A stretch of 64,000 nt of DNA. It comes from Flavobacterium frigoris (lineage in GTDB: Bacteria > Bacteroidota > Bacteroidia > Flavobacteriales > Flavobacteriaceae). Position numbers and translations under genes: made by a program. The stretch covers positions 1 through 64,000 of the forward strand of contig NZ_FOFZ01000011.1 of NCBI RefSeq assembly GCF_900111075.1. The letters run 5' to 3'. The notes beneath the pieces are model-generated. The model saw only the letters and a list, made by a program, of their open reading frames with translations. It searched no databases and had not been told where the DNA came from. Shown one piece after another: positions 7,512 through 16,489 of this stretch. Numbering within the stretch: position 1 is the stretch's first letter; the number at the start of each line of letters is the position of its first letter.

Positions 7512-8954
7512 CTAGTTAATTCTATTAATATGAGTTAAAATATTTTCCAAACTTGGTGTGATTAAGTCTGTAATTGGTTTTGGATACATTCCAAAAAAGA
7601 ATAAAACAGCTATGATAGTAATCAAAGCAAATCCTTCTTTAAAAGTAACATCCGCAAACACTTTGGTATTCGTTTCGCCAAGCATTACTTGTTGATACAT
7701 TTTCAACATATAGTATGCTCCTAAGATGATAGTAGTTCCTCCTAAAAAGGCAAACCATACATTTATTTGTGAAAGACTGTATAATACCGTGAATTCCCCA
7801 ACGAAGTTGAATGTAGTAGGAAGTGCAACAGAGGCTAGTACTAAAAGTAAGAACATCGAAGCGAATTTTGGTGATTGGGAACGAATACCACCCATCTCAG
7901 CGATAGTTCGGGTTTCATATCTTCTAAAAATAATTTCAGAGATAAAAAACAATCCAACTACTACAAAACCGTGAGCAATCATTTGTAGTACAGCACCGCG
8001 TAATCCATCAATTGTTAGCGTATAGGTTCCTGCTGCAATTAAGCCAACGTGAGCTAATGAAGAGTAAGCCAATAATTTTTTTAAGTCTTTTTGTCTTAAC
8101 GCTACAATCGAACCGTAGATCACTCCTGCAATTCCTAAGCTGATAAAGATGTACATGTATTCTTTTGCTGCAAGCGGAGCAATAGGTAATTGCCAACGAA
8201 TAATGCTGTACAATCCCATCTTTAGCATAATCCCTGAAAGCAACATCGTTCCCGCTGCAGGTGATTTTTGGTATACGCTTGCTTGCCAAGTGTGGAAAGG
8301 AATAAGTGGGATTTTAATAGCGTAGGCTAAGAAAAAGGCCAAGAATATCCACAATTGTTCGGTTGCTGATAAGTTTAATTTGTATAAATCTTCTAATAAA
8401 AAGCTTCCGGCATTTTGGTATAAATAAACAAAGGCGATTAACATAAATAAAGATCCAGCTAAGGTGTAGATAAAGAATTTTATCACTGCTTTTTTACGTT
8501 CTTCTGCATCACCATTCCCCCAAATTAAAGCAATGAAGTAAATAGGGATTAATGACAATTCCCAGAAGATGTAATATAAAAGACCATCGGATGCCAAGAA
8601 TGTTCCTACCATGGCAAAAGCCATAAATAAGATTAGAGCATAAAACGCTTTCGCATTTGTATAAACATTCTCAAACGAAGAAAAGATAATGATAGGTGTC
8701 AATGCCAATGTCAATAGAAGCATTGCGATTGATAGACCATCGGCTTGTAGTGCAAATGAAATATTAGGTTGGTTGATCCATTGATGGATGACACTAATGT
8801 TTTCGCCAGCGTTAAATTGATTTAACAATACAATTGCACATCCTAAAGACGCTAGGCTAAAGAACAATGCTACTTTTGAAGCCAGTTTGTCACCAGCCAG
8901 ATACGTTGCAAAGGCGCCAACAAAAAGTATAATTAACAGTATAGATACATTCAT
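7512..8954 (-). CDS. nuoM: NADH-quinone oxidoreductase subunit M
   Basis: Antiporter-like proton-pumping subunit, 480 residues, with about 14 membrane helices. The functional glutamate in YYIFWELSLIPIYF and the lysine-bearing helices KIPLIPFHTWQASVY and RQKDLKKLLAYSSLAHVG are conserved. It is placed between nuoL (9 bases upstream) and nuoN, in the canonical order. It sits in the distal membrane arm of complex I. Nothing is unusual in it. Confidence 0.96.
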   Translation of the reverse strand: MNVSILLIILFVGAFATYLAGDKLASKVALFFSLASLGCAIVLLNQFNAGENISVIHQWINQPNISFALQADGLSIAMLLLTLALTPIIIFSSFENVYTNAKAFYALILFMAFAMVGTFLASDGLLYYIFWELSLIPIYFIALIWGNGDAEERKKAVIKFFIYTLAGSLFMLIAFVYLYQNAGSFLLEDLYKLNLSATEQLWIFLAFFLAYAIKIPLIPFHTWQASVYQKSPAAGTMLLSGIMLKMGLYSIIRWQLPIAPLAAKEYMYIFISLGIAGVIYGSIVALRQKDLKKLLAYSSLAHVGLIAAGTYTLTIDGLRGAVLQMIAHGFVVVGLFFISEIIFRRYETRTIAEMGGIRSQSPKFASMFLLLVLASVALPTTFNFVGEFTVLYSLSQINVWFAFLGGTTIILGAYYMLKMYQQVMLGETNTKVFADVTFKEGFALITIIAVLFFFGMYPKPITDLITPSLENILTHINRIN

Positions 8955-8963
8955 AATATAAAA

Positions 8964-10847
8964 TTATTGAGCTAAAAATAAATAGGTTACAATGGCACAC
9001 ATGCCTAAAACAAACGCAAAAAGATAACGTCCGATACTTCCGTTTTGTATTTTCTTGCCTTGAAACCCGATTTCGTTGGTTACTTGTCCTAATCCAAAAA
9101 CTAAAGAGGTCAAAGTAGTTTCCACATGGTCTCTAAAGAATTTTGATAAGCCGTTGATTGATTTTACGAATAAAAAGTCATAGATTTCATCTACATAATA
9201 TTTATCGTATAACACTTTTGTAAAACCAGTAATTGCAGCATCTTCTGCAGGAACTTGATTTTGTTTGATGTATTTGGCGTAAGCAATTCCTATTCCTACT
9301 AATCCACCTATAACGGCAATTAGCATCAATGCATATTCAGTTGTTCCAAAGTGGTGTTCCTCTGTAGCTGCTTTTGTAAATAAAGGAGATAGGTATTCGT
9401 TCAACCAACTATTAGTGGGTAAACTAATTAATCCACCTAATGTTGCTAGAATTGCCAAAACAATTAAAGGAAACGTTATCAAAGTTGGACTTTCATGTAA
9501 ATGACTTCGTTGTTCTGCGGTACCTCTAAATTCTTTGAAGAACGTAAGATATAATAATCTAAACATATAGAAAGCCGTCATTAACGATGCTAATGAAGCA
9601 ATGAACCAAAGTATTTTGTTGTGTTCAAAAGCCACCATTAATATTTCATCTTTCGAGAAAAATCCAGAAAAAGGAGGAATTCCTGATATTGCTAATGAAG
9701 ATATTAAAAAGGTAATAAATGTGATTATCATTACTTTTTTCAATCCACCCATTTTACGCATGTCTTGTTCTCCGTGTAATGCATGAATAACAGATCCAGA
9801 ACCCAAGAACAAACATGCTTTAAAGAAAGCGTGTGTGATTACATGGAAAACGGCTACTTCGTATGCTCCAAGACCTAATGCCAAAAACATTAATCCTAAT
9901 TGAGAAACGGTAGAATAAGCAAGTACTTTTTTAATATCGGTTTGAACTAAAGCGATAGTTGCAGCTACAAGAGAAGTAACAGCACCAACAATAGCAATAA
10001 TGTTTTGTACATCAGGAGCTAAGTCAAACACGAAGTTTAATCTTGTAATCATAAAGATACCTGCAGTTACCATTGTTGCAGCATGTATTAATGCTGAAAC
10101 AGGTGTTGGACCCGCCATTGCGTCTGGCAACCAAGTGTATAATGGAATTTGTGCTGATTTTCCACAAGCTCCAATGAATAGAGCAAAAGCAGCAGCAGAG
10201 ATCCAATACATATTCAAATCGGTAGCACCATTAATCGCTGTTTTTAAAGTAGCATAATCTAATGTAGAGAATAATGATCCTATAATGAAGATTCCAATTA
10301 GTAAACCTAAATCTCCAATTCTGTTCATGATGAATGCTTTTTTAGCCGCATCATTGAATTCTTGGTTTTTATGCCAAAATCCAATTAGAAGGTAAGAACA
10401 AAGTCCAACGCCTTCCCAACCGATGAACAATACTAATAAGTTGCTTCCAATGACCAAAGTAATCATGAAGAAGATAAAAAGATTCAAATAAGCAAAGTAC
10501 TTATGCATGTTTTCGTCATCATGCATATAGCTGATGGAGTACATATGTATCAGAGCGCCAATTCCAGTAACAAAAAGCAGCCATAAAATTGATAATTGGT
10601 CTAATAAAAAACCAAAGTCTACTTTAAAGTTGCTGATTTGAATCCAATCAAATAATTGAATTTGGATCGCTTGATGCGTTTGATTTATTTGGAGGAAAAA
10701 ATAAACAGATACTGCAAACGAAAGTGCAACTGTAAGTGTTCCAATTATCCCAGAAGCGGATTTCCCGATACTTTTTCCAAAGAAAACATTAAATAAAAAT
10801 CCTAAAAAAGGAGCTAGTAATAAGAGTAAAGTTAAACTTGTATCCAT
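8964..10847 (-). CDS. nuoL: NADH-quinone oxidoreductase subunit L
   Basis: The most distal antiporter-like subunit of complex I, 627 residues. It has about 15-16 membrane helices, and its C-terminal part (from about residue 500) is the long lateral helix typical of NuoL. Motifs include VGWEGVGLCSYLLIGFW, the QIPLYTWLPDAMAGPTPVSALIHAATMVTAG segment in shortened form around residues 233-262, and TDIKKVLAYSTVSQLG. It lies 6 bases after nuoK. NuoL pumps protons, coupled to quinone reduction. Confidence 0.96.
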   Translation of the reverse strand: MDTSLTLLLLLAPFLGFLFNVFFGKSIGKSASGIIGTLTVALSFAVSVYFFLQINQTHQAIQIQLFDWIQISNFKVDFGFLLDQLSILWLLFVTGIGALIHMYSISYMHDDENMHKYFAYLNLFIFFMITLVIGSNLLVLFIGWEGVGLCSYLLIGFWHKNQEFNDAAKKAFIMNRIGDLGLLIGIFIIGSLFSTLDYATLKTAINGATDLNMYWISAAAFALFIGACGKSAQIPLYTWLPDAMAGPTPVSALIHAATMVTAGIFMITRLNFVFDLAPDVQNIIAIVGAVTSLVAATIALVQTDIKKVLAYSTVSQLGLMFLALGLGAYEVAVFHVITHAFFKACLFLGSGSVIHALHGEQDMRKMGGLKKVMIITFITFLISSLAISGIPPFSGFFSKDEILMVAFEHNKILWFIASLASLMTAFYMFRLLYLTFFKEFRGTAEQRSHLHESPTLITFPLIVLAILATLGGLISLPTNSWLNEYLSPLFTKAATEEHHFGTTEYALMLIAVIGGLVGIGIAYAKYIKQNQVPAEDAAITGFTKVLYDKYYVDEIYDFLFVKSINGLSKFFRDHVETTLTSLVFGLGQVTNEIGFQGKKIQNGSIGRYLFAFVLGMCAIVTYLFLAQ

Positions 10848-10853
10848 TGAAAT

Positions 10854-11174
10854 TTATCCTTTTAAGTTTTTTAAATTATTGATGTCAATTGAGCCTAAAT
10901 TCCTAAAAATAGAAACTAAGATGGCTAAACCTACAGCAACTTCGGCAGCAGCTACAGCCATAGAGAAAAAGACGAAAATTTGCCCCTGTGCATCTTGGTG
11001 GTAGGTAGAAAATGCAACAAACAAAAGATTGACTGCATTAAGCATAATTTCGATAGACATAAATACAATAATCGCATTTCGTCTGTATAAAACGCCAAAG
11101 ACCCCAATACAAAAAAGTATCGTAGAAAGGAAAATGTAGTTTTCGATGCCTATTTCATTTAAAATATTGTTCAT
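10854..11174 (-). CDS. nuoK: NADH-quinone oxidoreductase subunit K
   Basis: Small membrane subunit, 106 residues with three transmembrane helices. The conserved glutamates lie in the second and third helices ([14 protein letters not shown] and [11 protein letters not shown]), as in NuoK. A start at 11219 would add 15 lysine-rich residues that overlap the end of nuoJ. The ATG at 11174, one base beyond the nuoJ stop, gives the normal NuoK length and is preferred. Confidence 0.94.
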   Translation of the reverse strand: MNNILNEIGIENYIFLSTILFCIGVFGVLYRRNAIIVFMSIEIMLNAVNLLFVAFSTYHQDAQGQIFVFFSMAVAAAEVAVGLAILVSIFRNLGSIDINNLKNLKG

Positions 11175-11175
11175 G

Positions 11176-11688
11176 TTATTTCTCTGTTTTTTCTTTTTTA
11201 GACAATAAAACCGTTCCAATCATAGCTACTAAAAGCAATATTGAGGCAAATTCAAACGGAACCATATACTCATTCAATAAGACTTTACCCAAAACTTTTA
11301 TAGATTGGTAATCTTCTCCAGTAGTGATGTATTCTCCAACGATAGGTTTAGAGTTGATGAAAACTAATATCAAAACGATACAAATCAAACAAAAAGAAAC
11401 AATAGCTCCTAATCGTGTAATTCTAGGTTTATGTACTTCGTTTTCTTTATTCAAGTTCATCAACATGATGGTGAATAAGAATAAAATCATAATCGCTCCA
11501 GAGTAGACAATAATATGAACAATGGCTAGAAACTGAGAGTTCAATAATAGATAATGTCCTGCAATCGAGAAAAAACAAATTACAAGATATAAGGCACTGT
11601 GAATTGGGTTTCTGCTAAAGATGGTCAAAAAAGCGGTGGCTATAGTGACTGCTGCTAAAACACAAAAGATAATTAGTATAGTTGACAT
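11176..11688 (-). CDS. nuoJ: NADH-quinone oxidoreductase subunit J
   Basis: Membrane subunit of 170 residues with five helices. The third helix ([17 protein letters not shown]) carries the family's conserved tyrosine, glycine and pi-bulge region. Its ATG shares one base with the nuoI stop codon, so the two are translationally coupled. It sits next to nuoK in the central membrane arm and connects the quinone site to the proton channels. Confidence 0.95.
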   Translation of the reverse strand: MSTILIIFCVLAAVTIATAFLTIFSRNPIHSALYLVICFFSIAGHYLLLNSQFLAIVHIIVYSGAIMILFLFTIMLMNLNKENEVHKPRITRLGAIVSFCLICIVLILVFINSKPIVGEYITTGEDYQSIKVLGKVLLNEYMVPFEFASILLLVAMIGTVLLSKKEKTEK

Positions 11689-12233
11689 TAGTTAGCGTTT
11701 TTAAGTTGTGCATTTTGCATTGCGATATCTAAAGGCATGACCAATTTATCTTTTCCATAAATGAAATCTTCTCTGTCGTAACTAGAAGCTACTAGTGTTT
11801 TTGAGGTGGTCAAGTAGATGGCGTCTTTTGGACACGCTTCTTCGCACAAACCACAAAAAATACAACGCAACATATTGATTTCATATATCGAAGCATATTT
11901 CTCTTCTCTGTACAAATGCTTTTCCTCTGGTTTACGTTCTTCCGCTTTCATTGTGATCGCTTCTGCAGGACATGACAAAGCACATAATCCACAAGCAGTA
12001 CAATTTTCTCTACCTTGTTCGTCCCGTTTTAATTGGTGCTGACCACGGTAAACCGGACTCATTTCACGTACCTGTTCAGGATATTGTATGGTAACTTTTC
12101 TTGTAAACAAATGTTTAATTGTGATTATCATTCCTTTGACAATCGCAAGTAGATACATTTTTTCCAAAAAAGACATCTCTTTGTTAGAGACTACTTTTTT
12201 TCTTCCAGATAAGGATATCGTTTCTATTGACAT
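11688..12233 (-). CDS. nuoI: NADH-quinone oxidoreductase subunit I
   Basis: Ferredoxin-like subunit of 181 residues carrying two [4Fe-4S] clusters, N6a and N6b. The two motifs are CTACGLCALSCP (C78, C81, C84, C88) and CIFCGLCEEACP (C124, C127, C130, C134). It passes electrons to NuoB at the membrane junction. The gene follows nuoH after a 114-base spacer, which is long for this operon because it holds a dispersed hairpin repeat. It overlaps nuoJ by one base. Confidence 0.96.
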   Translation of the reverse strand: MSIETISLSGRKKVVSNKEMSFLEKMYLLAIVKGMIITIKHLFTRKVTIQYPEQVREMSPVYRGQHQLKRDEQGRENCTACGLCALSCPAEAITMKAEERKPEEKHLYREEKYASIYEINMLRCIFCGLCEEACPKDAIYLTTSKTLVASSYDREDFIYGKDKLVMPLDIAMQNAQLKNAN

Positions 12234-12249
12234 TTTTTTGTTTTATTAG

Positions 12250-12332
12250 TAGCTTATTCCTGCTATTCGCTTCAATCTTTAATTCTGAAAAGGTTCAGAA
12301 TTAAAGGATTTTCACTGCTATCAGGGCTAGGC
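12250..12332 (+). repeat. Dispersed hairpin repeat, copy A, inside the nuo operon
   Basis: The copy runs from AGCTTATTCCTGCTATTCGCT through a hairpin (AATTCTGAA/TTCAGAATT, 12280-12302) to ATCAGGGCTAGG. The same two ends occur in copies at 35861-35948 and 57957-58042. It fills the spacer between nuoH and nuoI, so it is transcribed with the operon. Confidence 0.75.
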
Positions 12333-12347
12333 ATTTTTCACTCCTAT

Positions 12348-13400
12348 TTAAAATCCTAAGTAAATTGCTATTTCTGCTCTCAAAATTACAATTCCAGTAA
12401 TAATGATATTGACGATCGAAAGTGGTATTAATATTCTCCATCCCAAATGCATCAGTTGATCGTATCTAAATCTTGGAATAGTCCATCGTACCCACATGTA
12501 AAGGAAAATGAAACCGCATATTTTGATAAACAAAGCGACGATTCCTAAAACATTAGCAAAGTTTACACCCCAGTTTTCTACTGCCCAACTCATTCCTGGA
12601 TAGTTGTATCCTCCAAAGAATAAAACAGCAAGAATAGTAGAGGAGATAAACATATTAGCATATTCAGCAAATAAGTAGAAACCCATTTTCATGGAAGAAT
12701 ATTCCGTATGGTATCCACCAATTAATTCTGTTTCACATTCTGCTAAATCAAATGGAGTTCGGTTTGTTTCTGCAAATGCACAGATTAAGAATATAAGGAA
12801 CGACAACGGTTGGTAAAAAACATTCCAGTTCATCCCAGATTGTTGTAATGAGATTTCTCTCAAACTCAAAGTTCCGGTCATCATCAGTAAAGCGATCAAC
12901 GAAAGTCCCATAGCCACCTCGTAAGAGATCATTTGAGAAGCCGCACGAACAGCACCAATTAATGAAAATTTATTATTAGATGCCCATCCACCAATCATGA
13001 TTCCGTACACACCGATTGACATTACACCAATAAGGTAAAGTAAAGCAACATCAATGTCAGTTGCCTGCAAAATGATGTCTCTGCCAAAAAGATGAAAGTG
13101 ATCCCCCCAAGGGATAACGGCACTTGTCATTAAAGCAGTGGTCATTGCAAGTGCAGGCCCTGCAAAAAACAAAAATCGGTTGGGAGTATCTGGTTCAAAT
13201 TCTTCTTTCGAAAATAATTTTAATCCATCCGCTAGTGGTTGTAATAATCCACCTTTTCCAGCTCTATTTGGGCCGATACGATCTTGAAGCCAAGCGGCTA
13301 CTTTTCTTTCAGCCAAAGTAGAATACATTGCCATTAGCATCGTAATTCCAAATACAACTAAAATAATAACGCTTTTTTCTATAATTATAGTACTATCCAT
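12348..13400 (-). CDS. nuoH: NADH-quinone oxidoreductase subunit H
   Basis: Membrane subunit of 350 residues with about eight helices, forming the quinone-binding chamber together with NuoB and NuoD. It has the family blocks ERKVAAWLQDRIGPNRAG near residue 31, GGWASNNKFSLIGAVRAASQ in the middle, and AFAETNRTPFDLAECETEL (quinone-chamber acidic residues) near residue 208. It begins 3 bases after the nuoG stop codon. Length and motifs are normal. Confidence 0.96.
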   Translation of the reverse strand: MDSTIIIEKSVIILVVFGITMLMAMYSTLAERKVAAWLQDRIGPNRAGKGGLLQPLADGLKLFSKEEFEPDTPNRFLFFAGPALAMTTALMTSAVIPWGDHFHLFGRDIILQATDIDVALLYLIGVMSIGVYGIMIGGWASNNKFSLIGAVRAASQMISYEVAMGLSLIALLMMTGTLSLREISLQQSGMNWNVFYQPLSFLIFLICAFAETNRTPFDLAECETELIGGYHTEYSSMKMGFYLFAEYANMFISSTILAVLFFGGYNYPGMSWAVENWGVNFANVLGIVALFIKICGFIFLYMWVRWTIPRFRYDQLMHLGWRILIPLSIVNIIITGIVILRAEIAIYLGF

Positions 13401-13403
13401 TTT

Positions 13404-14453
13404 CTAAATGTTACCCTGTTTAAAATCTGCCTCTTCGTCTTTATCTAAAGGGATAGCAGGCATGCTTATTTTCTTACGATCTTGATCTCTACCTTTTAGA
13501 ATCCCTTCTTCGGTAGCGATTACAACTGTTTCCAGTTCTTGAGTGTAATTATTTTGATTGATAACAGAATCTTTGTCAAATGCTCTTGGCCCTTCAATAA
13601 CCCAGTCCGCAGTGGTTTTGTGGTCAAAACGACATTCGTTGCAAATGAATTCTTCTACTTCATGATAGACATCTTTACGACCGGTAACTCTTTGAATTTC
13701 GTCTCCAAACATCCAAAGGGTTGTTTTTCCACAACATCCTGGAGTCGTACACTCTCTATGCGCATTGTATGGTTTGTTGAACCAAACTCTAGATTTGAAT
13801 CTAAACGTTTTATCAGTTAATGCACCTACTGGACACACATCAATCATATTTCCTGAAAACTCATTGTCGATTGCTTTAGAAATACAAGTCGAAATATTCG
13901 AATGATCTCCTCTGTCCATCACACCGTGTACACGATTGTCTGTCAATTGATCAGCAACCATTACACAACGGTAACAAAGAATACAACGATTCATATGTAG
14001 TTGAATATTTGGACCAATATCTTCTGGCTCAAATGTTCTTTTCTCCTCTATAAATCTACTTTTAGCTTTACCATGCTCAAAACTTAAATCTTGTAAATCA
14101 CATTCTCCCGCCTGGTCACAAACTGGGCAATCTAGTGGGTGATTGATCAATAAAAATTCAGTTACTGATTCTCTAGCTTCTTTAACTCTGTCAGAAGATT
14201 TACTGTTAATTTCCATACCATCCATGCATCCTGTAACACAGGAAGCCATTAGTTTTGGCATAGGTCTAGGATCTGCTTCACTACCTTTCGCTACTTCAAC
14301 TAAGCAACAACGGCATTTTCCACCACTTCCTTTTAATTTAGAGTAATAGCACATTGCTGGTGGCACAGATTCTCCACCTATCATACGTGCTGCTTGCAGA
14401 ATAGTTGTTCCTGGTTCTACTTCAATTGCTTGACCGTCTATTGTTACTTTCAT
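13404..14453 (-). CDS. nuoG: NADH-quinone oxidoreductase subunit G, short form
   Basis: Iron-sulfur subunit of the peripheral arm, only 349 residues, whereas the classical subunit has 700-900. It has the [2Fe-2S] domain (C35, C47, C50 and a later Cys), the CPVCDQAGECDLQD region, the MNRCILCYRC [4Fe-4S] motif and DVCPVGAL. The beginning of the molybdopterin-type Fe4S4 domain follows (CTTPGCC ... CNEC), and the protein then stops with a polar tail. The large molybdopterin-oxidoreductase domain is missing. Short NuoG is, as far as I recall, usual in flavobacteria, so this looks like a lineage trait and not a frameshift. Confidence 0.93.
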   Translation of the reverse strand: MKVTIDGQAIEVEPGTTILQAARMIGGESVPPAMCYYSKLKGSGGKCRCCLVEVAKGSEADPRPMPKLMASCVTGCMDGMEINSKSSDRVKEARESVTEFLLINHPLDCPVCDQAGECDLQDLSFEHGKAKSRFIEEKRTFEPEDIGPNIQLHMNRCILCYRCVMVADQLTDNRVHGVMDRGDHSNISTCISKAIDNEFSGNMIDVCPVGALTDKTFRFKSRVWFNKPYNAHRECTTPGCCGKTTLWMFGDEIQRVTGRKDVYHEVEEFICNECRFDHKTTADWVIEGPRAFDKDSVINQNNYTQELETVVIATEEGILKGRDQDRKKISMPAIPLDKDEEADFKQGNI

Positions 14454-14539
14454 TGTATTTTTGTTTGTATGTTTCAGGTTTAGCGTTTGAGATTGTGAGA
14501 ACCAAACTGAGAAACTTTAAACATTGAACTTTAAACTTA
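14454..14539. other. AT-rich spacer in the nuo operon with repeated words
   Basis: An 86-base spacer between nuoF and nuoG. It contains repeated words of the type AAACTTTAAAC, and the spacer at 16440-16489 has ATCTGAAATCTAAAATC-type words. Such low-complexity spacers inside operons are common in flavobacteria. No ORF or hairpin of note is present. Confidence 0.4.
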
Positions 14540-15907
14540 TTATACTATTACTTTAGAAACTAAATGCTTTACTTTTTCAAAAGGTTCAGCAACAAAATGG
14601 TTTCTATTTTTTATTTTTTCTGGGAAACGAACATGATATTCAAATTCATCTCTAAAATGTCGAATAGCTGCTGCTACTGGCCATGAAGCCGCATCACCTA
14701 GTGGACAAATCGTGTTTCCTTCAATTTTACTTTGAATACTCCATAGCAAATCAATATCTTCTTCACGTCCTTGGCCGTTTTCGATACGCCACAACACTTT
14801 TTCTAACCATCCTGTTCCTTCACGACAGGGGGAACATTGTCCACAACTTTCATGATGATAAAAACGAGCAAAATTCCAAGTGTTACGAACGATGCAAGAA
14901 GTGTCATTATAAACAATGAATCCTCCAGAACCTAGCATCGATCCTGTTGCAAATCCACCATCACTTAATGATTCGTAGGACATCAAACGGTCTTCACCGT
15001 TAGCTGTTTTGTATATTAAATCGGCAGGTAAAATTGGCACTGATGAACCGCCTGGTACTAATGCCTTCAAAGGTCGGTCAGAACTCATTCCGCCTAAATA
15101 TTCGTCTGAATTCATGAATTCGTAAACACTTAATCCCAATTCAATTTCATAAACACCAGGGTTTTTTATATGCCCTGAAGCCGAAATTAATTTAGTCCCA
15201 GTAGATCTTCCGATTCCAATTTTTGCATAATCATCACCAGAATTGTTCACAATCCACGGCACTGATGCAATAGTTTCAACATTATTTACCACTGTTGGGT
15301 TAGCCCATAAACCTGATACTGCAGGAAATGGTGGCTTAATACGAGGATTCCCTCTTTTCCCTTCCAATGATTCAATAAGAGCGGTTTCTTCACCACAAAT
15401 GTAGGCTCCAGCACCACAATGAACGTAAAGTTCTAAGTCGTATCCCGTTCCTAATATGTTTTTTCCTAACCAACCAGCAGCTTTCGCTTCTGCAATGGCT
15501 CTTTCTAGAATTTTATAAACCCACATGTATTCACCACGAATGTAGATGTAAGATAGGTTTGCACCCAAAGCAAAACTGGAAGTAATCATTCCTTCGATCA
15601 ATAAATGAGGAATAAATTCCATCAAGTAGCGATCTTTGAACGTTCCCGGTTCAGATTCATCTGCATTACAAACTAAATGTCTTGGTTTTCCTGATTTTTT
15701 ATCAATAAAACTCCATTTCAATCCAGCAGGGAATCCAGCACCACCACGACCACGAAGTCCTGATGCTTTAACTTGTTCAACAACTTCGTCAGGAGTCATT
15801 GCTTTCATTGCTTTTTCCACTGAAGCGTAACCACCGTTTTGGCGATATACTTCATAGGTTTTGATTCCTGGAATCTTGATTTTGTCTAATAATATCTTTT
15901 TTGACAT
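14540..15907 (-). CDS. nuoF: NADH-quinone oxidoreductase subunit F
   Basis: NADH- and FMN-binding flavoprotein subunit of 455 residues. The NADH/FMN loop GLRGRGGAGFPAGLKW is near residues 51-66, and CNADESEPGTFKDR follows. The [4Fe-4S] cluster N3 motif ESCGQCSPCREGT is near residue 355, with a further Cys in NTICPLGD. NuoF accepts a hydride from NADH and passes electrons to NuoG. The gene starts one base after the nuoE stop codon. Confidence 0.96.
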   Translation of the reverse strand: MSKKILLDKIKIPGIKTYEVYRQNGGYASVEKAMKAMTPDEVVEQVKASGLRGRGGAGFPAGLKWSFIDKKSGKPRHLVCNADESEPGTFKDRYLMEFIPHLLIEGMITSSFALGANLSYIYIRGEYMWVYKILERAIAEAKAAGWLGKNILGTGYDLELYVHCGAGAYICGEETALIESLEGKRGNPRIKPPFPAVSGLWANPTVVNNVETIASVPWIVNNSGDDYAKIGIGRSTGTKLISASGHIKNPGVYEIELGLSVYEFMNSDEYLGGMSSDRPLKALVPGGSSVPILPADLIYKTANGEDRLMSYESLSDGGFATGSMLGSGGFIVYNDTSCIVRNTWNFARFYHHESCGQCSPCREGTGWLEKVLWRIENGQGREEDIDLLWSIQSKIEGNTICPLGDAASWPVAAAIRHFRDEFEYHVRFPEKIKNRNHFVAEPFEKVKHLVSKVIV

Positions 15908-15908
15908 A

Positions 15909-16439
15909 TTATTTATCGTGTAATATTATTTTATTATCTCGGCAATCAACGATTAATTGATCGATTTTTTCCTGTGTAAGATGCTCTTTGTAAAAATCGC
16001 CTAATTGCATCATTGGTGCATAACCACATGCTCCTAAACATTCTACGCCTTTTACTTCAAAAAGTCCATCTGCTGTCGTTTCTCCCATTTTTACACCTAG
16101 CTTTTCGCAAGTGTAGTCCATCAAATCTTCTGTTCCATTTAAGCAACAGGGTGATGTTTGACAAAACTCAAAAAGGAATTTTCCAACAGGTTTTTGATTG
16201 TACATCGAATAGAAAGAAACAACTTCATATACCTCGATTGGTAATATTTGGATGATTTCAGCTACCTTATCCATCAATTCAGTACTCAACCAATTGTCGT
16301 GAGCATCTTGAACTTCATGTAAAACAGGTAATAAAGCTGATTTTCTTTTGTCTTCTGGGTAATGACTAATTAATTCATTGATGCGAGTCATCAATGTTTC
16401 AGTCATATTTATTTCTTGTTTGTAATGTGTTCTTTCCAT
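15909..16439 (-). CDS. nuoE: NADH-quinone oxidoreductase subunit E
   Basis: Thioredoxin-like [2Fe-2S] subunit (cluster N1a), 176 residues. Cluster ligands are in CQTSPC (C93 and C98) and CLGAC (C134 and C138). An alternative ATG eleven residues in (16406) would give MTETLMTRINELI, and either start is possible. I keep the longer one because the extra residues resemble those I recall from other flavobacterial NuoE proteins. The gene is part of the nuo operon, between nuoD and nuoF. Confidence 0.94.
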   Translation of the reverse strand: MERTHYKQEINMTETLMTRINELISHYPEDKRKSALLPVLHEVQDAHDNWLSTELMDKVAEIIQILPIEVYEVVSFYSMYNQKPVGKFLFEFCQTSPCCLNGTEDLMDYTCEKLGVKMGETTADGLFEVKGVECLGACGYAPMMQLGDFYKEHLTQEKIDQLIVDCRDNKIILHDK

Positions 16440-16489
16440 TTTTCTTTTAAATCTGAAATCTAAAATCGTTATTCTTCAATCTGAAATCT

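Noticed and set aside
8008..8289. Overlapping minus-strand frame inside nuoM
   Set aside because: Another frame of a well-supported gene; no homology or start signal.
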